From Aureispira sp963837355 (lineage in GTDB: Bacteria; Bacteroidota; Bacteroidia; Chitinophagales; Saprospiraceae), in contig CAWIMY010000002.1 in assembly GCA_963837355.1 (NCBI GenBank), positions 62,001 through 126,000 on the forward strand: a stretch of 64,000 bases of DNA. Direction: 5' to 3'. Shown here piece by piece: positions 62,906 to 64,000 of the stretch. Every line of letters starts with the position of its first letter. Within the stretch, counting starts at the first letter, position 1. The notes beneath the pieces are model-generated. The model searched no databases. It had not been told where the DNA came from and was given only the letters and a program-made list of their open reading frames with translations. Made by a program: the position numbers and the translations under genes.

Positions 62906-63910
62906 ATGAAGATTATTATACCTATGGCTGGTCGGGGTACGCGCTTGCGCCCCCATACACTCACTGTTCCTAAACCCTTGGTTGAAATTGCTGGAAAATC
63001 CATCGTCCGACGCTTGGTGGAGGACTTGGCAGCAACCTATGGGGATTCTATTGAAGAAATTGCCTTTATCACGGGGGATTTTGGAGCGGAAGTAGAAGCG
63101 GAGTTAATTACGCTAGCAGAAAGCTTAGGCGCCAAGGGATTTATACACCACCAACAGGAAAAATTGGGTACCGCACACGCCATTATGTGCGCCAAAGAGC
63201 ATCTAAATGGACAGGTGATTGTGGCTTTTGCCGATACCTTATTCAAATCTGATTTTGTACTGGATACGGAAGAGGATGGTGTTTTGTGGGTACAACAAAT
63301 TGAAGATCCTTCCGCTTATGGCGTAGTAACCTTGGATGACGAAGGATATGCAACAGGTTTTGTCGAAAAGCCTTCTACCTTTGTTTCTGATTTGGCCATT
63401 ATTGGTATTTACTACTTCAAACAAGCGGAGCAATTACGAGATGAGTTGCAGTATTTGCTCGATCATGATTTGCGCTACAAAGGCGAATACCAAATTACCG
63501 ATGCGCTGGAAAACATGCGCAAAAAAGGGGTTAAATTTCGTACACAGGCCATTCAAGAATGGTTGGATTGTGGCAACAAGAATGCTGTGGTTTATGCCAC
63601 AGAACGCGTACTCGAAATCAAAAGCGATGCGGCAACAACCGCCTCTAATGTACGAACCGAGAATTCTACCATCATTCCCCCCTGTTTCATTGATACCAAT
63701 GTGGTTATCAAAAATTCTGTTATTGGCCCTTATGTGTCTATCGGTAGAAATACGGTGATTGAGAGTTCTATCATTTCTAAAAGCATCATTCAAGACCATG
63801 CAATTGTTAACAATGTAGTGACTCAAAACTCTATGTTGGGTTCTCATACCGAATACATTGCCAAAAAATCCGAATTAAGTTTAAGTGATTTCTCTAAATT
63901 TAGACAGTAA
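62906..63910 (+). CDS. Sugar-1-phosphate nucleotidyltransferase with beta-helix tail
   Basis: 334 residues from ATG 62906; an upstream TTG at 62891 is unnecessary. The NTP-transfer signature is IIPMAGRGTRLRPHTLTVPK with PLVEIAGKSI; ADTLF and EWLDCGNKNAVVYA follow. The C-terminal 80 residues are a left-handed beta-helix with hexapeptide repeats (NSTIIPPCFIDTNVVIKNSV; IGPYVSIGRNTVIESSII). It resembles bacterial GlmU/RmlA/GCD1-type proteins that make NDP-sugars; the exact sugar is not determined. Confidence 0.9.
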   Translation: MKIIIPMAGRGTRLRPHTLTVPKPLVEIAGKSIVRRLVEDLAATYGDSIEEIAFITGDFGAEVEAELITLAESLGAKGFIHHQQEKLGTAHAIMCAKEHLNGQVIVAFADTLFKSDFVLDTEEDGVLWVQQIEDPSAYGVVTLDDEGYATGFVEKPSTFVSDLAIIGIYYFKQAEQLRDELQYLLDHDLRYKGEYQITDALENMRKKGVKFRTQAIQEWLDCGNKNAVVYATERVLEIKSDAATTASNVRTENSTIIPPCFIDTNVVIKNSVIGPYVSIGRNTVIESSIISKSIIQDHAIVNNVVTQNSMLGSHTEYIAKKSELSLSDFSKFRQ

Positions 63911-64000
63911 AAGCTTCTTTTGGTGAACAGAATCCAGTGCTGAAGTCTTCTTATATAGAGAGACAATAACAGGAGATTAACGAATAGGAACTTCTTTTGG

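Overview
The window is a piece of a Bacteroidota chromosome, probably from the class Saprospiria; the class is an inference, the phylum is well supported. Two secreted proteins carry type IX secretion (T9SS) C-terminal sorting domains. Several promoters match the Bacteroidota pattern (TTG, about 20 bp, TAnnTTTG). The cell-shape operon has the Bacteroidota order mreB-mreC-mreD-mrdA-rodA. Most genes are housekeeping and lie in short, mixed-strand runs.

Layout: 0.2-9.8 kb holds a glutathione peroxidase, a DNA polymerase III delta'-like subunit, a 12-repeat TPR protein, dnaN, an Nfu iron-sulfur scaffold, two tandem rhomboid proteases, a membrane-anchored EEP-family hydrolase and a HAD hydrolase. 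A CAT-anticodon tRNA is at 10.0 kb. From 10.2 to 14.8 kb are two T9SS cargo proteins, an Arg/Asp-rich exported protein and a MITE-like element. From 15.1 to 20.6 kb are a RadC-like protein, tpx, a protein with the residue pattern of a kinase fold, and a DPP-IV-like peptidase. From 20.7 to 23.3 kb is a broken accessory island: an SMC/OLD-type ATPase gene overlapping a PD-(D/E)XK nuclease-like gene, both frameshifted, next to a frameshifted RAYT transposase gene that contains a 71-bp REP-type palindrome. From 23.4 to 33 kb are a glucosaminidase, a YbjN-like protein, small membrane proteins, a DMT transporter, ribD, serS and rho. From 33.2 to 38.7 kb are hypothetical proteins, a family 2 glycosyltransferase, a HEPN-motif protein and a DUF458 protein. 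The mre/rod operon occupies 39-45 kb on the minus strand. Then come an alpha/beta hydrolase, a polyprenyl diphosphate synthase, and a LexA-like S24 protein followed by a peptidase-only paralogue. From 49.8 to 53.5 kb is a gene graveyard: a frameshifted zincin-like lipoprotein and four decayed tandem copies of a small lipoprotein gene. From 53.6 to 60.3 kb is a minus-strand tetR-tolC-hlyD-RND efflux operon whose adaptor is frameshifted. The window ends with two exported or soluble hypotheticals, a DinB-like fragment, dut and a sugar nucleotidyltransferase.

A recurring feature is the single-nucleotide frameshift: eight are inferred in six loci, at least five of them one-base changes in short homopolymers. 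Some lie in genes expected to be functional, such as the efflux adaptor. They may be true decay or uncorrected indels in the assembly, and the two cases need separating before any is called a pseudogene. The most promising candidates for undescribed biology are the ATPase-nuclease pair, the HEPN protein, the kinase-like protein, the RAYT gene with its internal palindrome, and the S24 pair.
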